A stretch of DNA of 41,630 nucleotides from a virus: the IMG/VR virus record IMGVR_UViG_3300009537_004351, positions 1 to 41,630 of that record. One strand, written 5' to 3'. Under the pieces are notes generated by a model. The model was not told where the DNA came from. It saw only the letters and a list, made by a program, of their open reading frames with translations, and searched no databases. The position numbers and the translations under genes were made by a program. Below are positions 39,941 through 41,630 of this stretch, one piece after another (the stretch's first letter is position 1; each line of letters begins with the position of its first letter).

Positions 39941-40210
39941 TTAATTTCTTCCCTTTTTATCACCGAAAAAATCTTTTGGATATTCAATTTTAACAACGCC
40001 ATCTCCAGCAGGCTCCCCAGTTTCAGGGTCTACTACGAACCAACGAACCTGCTCCACAGGTATTCCTAATTCGTCCATGTGGCAATTGTCTTCTGGGAAA
40101 ACGGGAAGATGATACTGCTCCCCTTCGATTAGGATGGCAACTTTGCAGATGCCCTTCTCTTTGTTATACAGTAAACAATTTCTACACTTCGGTTCTATTT
40201 TCTTTTCCAT
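39941..40210 (-). CDS. Small Cys-containing phage protein
   Basis: 89 residues. C-R-N-C-x(7)-G-I-C near 9-22 and a later NCH form a likely metal site; EGEQYHLPVFPEDNCHMDELG is a loop-rich part; acidic C-terminus. A GGAG site lies nine bases upstream. Placed between the RHH-like and Cys-rich genes, all on the minus strand, so a common late unit is plausible. Not a family I can name. Confidence 0.7.
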   Translation of the reverse strand: MEKKIEPKCRNCLLYNKEKGICKVAILIEGEQYHLPVFPEDNCHMDELGIPVEQVRWFVVDPETGEPAGDGVVKIEYPKDFFGDKKGRN

Positions 40211-40261
40211 TCATTCATTCTCCAAATTGTGCAAAAAAACCTCCGTAGTTCAAATTAAAAT

Positions 40262-40429
40262 TTAACCATTCTTACATTTATCTTTATTTTCATTCGTGTA
40301 CTGACGCATTAATTCTCTAATGACTTCAGATACAGTCTTGTAATTTTCGTCGCATTTCTTTTGGAATTGCTTGAAAAGAGATGGTTGAACTCGAACTACT
40401 AGGTCTTTTTCTACTCTTTCTTTCCGCAT
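40262..40429 (-). CDS. Ribbon-helix-helix (CopG/Arc-like) DNA-binding protein
   Basis: 55 residues from ATG 40429. EKDLVVRVQPSLFKQFQKKC followed by YKTVSEVIRELMRQY is the strand-helix-helix of RHH regulators (V-x-V-x-P-x-L-x-x-x-F, then S-E-V-I-R-E-L). An upstream ATG at 40471 would add 14 hydrophobic residues without sense, so the short form is preferred. It probably dimerises and represses a nearby promoter; a perfect palindrome overlaps its own start. Confidence 0.78.
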   Translation of the reverse strand: MRKERVEKDLVVRVQPSLFKQFQKKCDENYKTVSEVIRELMRQYTNENKDKCKNG

Positions 40430-40441
40430 ATACAATGTATA
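40429..40441. promoter_or_regulatory. Palindrome overlapping the RHH gene start
   Basis: TATACAATGTATA is a perfect inverted repeat around a central A. On the minus strand it gives TATACA six bases before the ATG, so it may act both as promoter box and as operator for self-control. Confidence 0.45.
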
Positions 40442-40514
40442 GAGTATGCCCAGACAATTTTTTTTAACCAAAAAACTTTTAAGTTTAGACTTTTTAATTT
40501 TTCTGGTTAATAGA

Positions 40515-40520
40515 TAAATA
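40515..40520 (+). promoter_or_regulatory. TAAATA box 6 nt before the repeat-protein start
   Basis: AGATAAATAAAATAT and then ATG at 40527, closely matching the site before 5768 and the T4 late TATAAATA element. No ribosome site. Confidence 0.42.
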
Positions 40521-40526
40521 AAATAT

Positions 40527-41630
40527 ATGCCAGAGTTAAGACACGTATATGTAGTTAATCCGATTCAGTTGAGTGGTGGCAATATCGTCATTAGCAATGT
40601 CGATATTGGTAATGTAGGCGTTTGTGGTGATCCTCATCCTGATGTGTTTACAGTACAAGGTTGTACAGGAATGCAGCCAGTGGAAGTTACTGGAACTGTC
40701 GATCTTAATGAACCTATTGATGTTAATATTGTAGGTCAACCAGTCAGTGTTATTGGTGATTTTGCAGCTAGTGTAGTTTTACCAACAGGCACTTGTGGAA
40801 TACCTGATCCTGAAGTTTTAACTGTTCAGGGTTGTTCTGGCATGGTTCCATTTGATGTCAATGTTGTAAGTATAATTGAGCCAATTGATGTTAATATCGT
40901 CAATCAACCCGTAAGTGTCATTGGTGATTTTGCAGCTAGTGTTACACTGCCGACTGGTGTATGTGGTGATCCTGATCCTGAAGTTTTGACCGTTCAGGGT
41001 TGTTCAGGAATGGTTCCATTTGAGGTAGTTGTAGCTGCTCCAGTAAGCATTATAGAGCCTATTGATGTTAATGTACTTAACGCTGGAACTTGTGGAACAC
41101 CTGATCCTGATGTATTTACGGTTCAAGGTTGTGCAGGAATGACACCTGTGAGCGTTACAGGTACAGTTGATCTTGATGAACCTATTAGTGTTATAGGTGA
41201 TTTTAAAATAGGCACAGGCACTTGTGGAACACCCGATCCTGAAGTTCTCACCATTCAAGGTTGTGCAGGAATGGTTGATCTTGATGTTAATATCACCAAT
41301 CCTGAAGTCGGCGTTAGTGTCACCAATGTAGGTACTTGTGGCACTCCTGATCCTGATGTATTTACGGTTCAAGGTTGTGCAGGAATGACACCTGTGAGCG
41401 TTACAGGTACAGTTGACCTTGATGAACCAGTTGATGTTAATATTGTTAGCCAGCCTATAAGTGTTATTGGTGATTTTGCAGCTAGTGTAGTTTTACCAAC
41501 AGGTACTTGTGGAACACCTGATTCTGAAGTTTTAACCGTTCAGGGCTGTTCAGGAATGACACCTATAAGTGTTATTGGTGATTTTGCAGCTAGTGTAGTT
41601 TTACCAACAGGCACTTGTGGAATACCTGAT
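40527..41630 (+). CDS. Repeat protein with paired cysteines, probable virion/fibre protein (partial)
   Basis: Open from the ATG at 40527 to the window end, 368 codons with no stop. It contains seven full and one partial copies of a unit with consensus CGTPDPEVLTVQGCAGM; the two Cys are always 12 residues apart. Copies are joined by beta-strand stretches such as EPIDVNIV, QPVSVIGDF and AASVVLPTGTC. Such V-x-V-x-G strand repeats are typical of phage fibre, decoration or adhesin proteins. DNA copies are nearly identical over 60-70 bases. Late-type TAAATA box upstream. The open frame, repeat consistency and start are seen; the virion role is inferred. Confidence 0.8.
   Translation, partial: MPELRHVYVVNPIQLSGGNIVISNVDIGNVGVCGDPHPDVFTVQGCTGMQPVEVTGTVDLNEPIDVNIVGQPVSVIGDFAASVVLPTGTCGIPDPEVLTVQGCSGMVPFDVNVVSIIEPIDVNIVNQPVSVIGDFAASVTLPTGVCGDPDPEVLTVQGCSGMVPFEVVVAAPVSIIEPIDVNVLNAGTCGTPDPDVFTVQGCAGMTPVSVTGTVDLDEPISVIGDFKIGTGTCGTPDPEVLTIQGCAGMVDLDVNITNPEVGVSVTNVGTCGTPDPDVFTVQGCAGMTPVSVTGTVDLDEPVDVNIVSQPISVIGDFAASVVLPTGTCGTPDSEVLTVQGCSGMTPISVIGDFAASVVLPTGTCGIPD
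40746..40808 (+). repeat. 63-base direct repeat, first copy
   Basis: Identical to 41568-41630; a third copy at 41460-41522 differs at two bases. All encode the VIGDFAASVVLPTGTCG segment of the repeat protein. Confidence 0.9.
41568..41630 (+). repeat. 63-base direct repeat, last copy at the window end
   Basis: Identical to 40746-40808. The window stops exactly within this repeated stretch, so the sequence beyond could be a further repeat unit. Confidence 0.9.

Noticed and set aside
41004-41372. 122-residue minus-strand Cys/Asn/Ser-rich frame with apparent repeats
   Set aside because: Its repeats are the complement of the plus-strand repeat protein, which has an uninterrupted frame from a sensible start.
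40527-41630. Possible CRISPR array because of repeated DNA
   Set aside because: The repeats are in frame, diverge at third positions, vary in spacing and encode a consistent protein unit; no palindromic repeat/spacer layout.

Overview
The window is part of a large, AT-rich tailed-phage genome with a T4-like replication and recombination core. That core comprises a UvsW-type helicase (2921-4345), a compact family A DNA polymerase (14784-16100), a DnaB/gp41-type helicase (23393-24943), a UvsY-like mediator (24943-25434), a gp32-like single-strand binding protein (30854-31876) and a UvsX/RecA recombinase (31930-33102). The first 120-residue reading frame carries a motif resembling the T4-like gp23 capsid family. 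There is no rRNA, recognisable tRNA, CRISPR array, transposase or integrase. The host cannot be named from the sequence.

Layout. (1) 1-14.1 kb: small and medium genes on alternating strands. They include nucleotide biosynthesis genes (purE, pyrB), nucleases and peptidases, a SET-domain protein, two sulfotransferases flanking a glycosyltransferase-like gene and an HD-domain gene, and a DNA methyltransferase divergent from a possible nuclease. Many of these genes lack a Shine-Dalgarno site and instead have a TATATA-type box 4-8 bases before the start codon. (2) 14.1-14.78 kb: a gene-free, highly folded stretch that looks like a large structured RNA followed by a long AT-rich hairpin. (3) 14.78-27.5 kb: one long plus-strand run with tight stop/start overlaps: polymerase, a possible sigma-like factor, NUDIX, a six-gene MoxR-DUF58-BatD-BatA-BatC-BatB-like set, helicase, UvsY, a DNA glycosylase and a deaminase. 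(4) 27.5-35.8 kb: a minus-strand cysteine-cluster gene, a possible small RNA with terminator, Hsp20, a methyltransferase-like gene, gp32, UvsX, an amidoligase-like gene and small unknowns, with several good promoters and terminators. (5) 35.86-39.18 kb: a Ski2/Hel308-type helicase interrupted by a LAGLIDADG intein. (6) 39.2-41.63 kb: a cysteine-rich minus-strand protein, two small minus-strand genes and a plus-strand, cysteine-containing repeat protein that runs off the window end and is probably a virion or fibre protein.

The most unusual system is the complete Bat/MoxR-like chaperone-and-VWA cassette inside the replication module (17247-23405). It contains a MoxR AAA+ ATPase, a DUF58 protein, a membrane-anchored BatD-like protein, two VWA proteins with intact MIDAS motifs and membrane helices, and a signal-peptide/TPR-like BatC analogue. 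In bacteria such cassettes act at the envelope, so the phage appears to carry its own envelope-directed remodelling machine. Second in interest are the structured RNA region at 14.18-14.69 kb and the group of apparently leaderless genes in the left arm. All functional names are by motif reading; no database search was possible.
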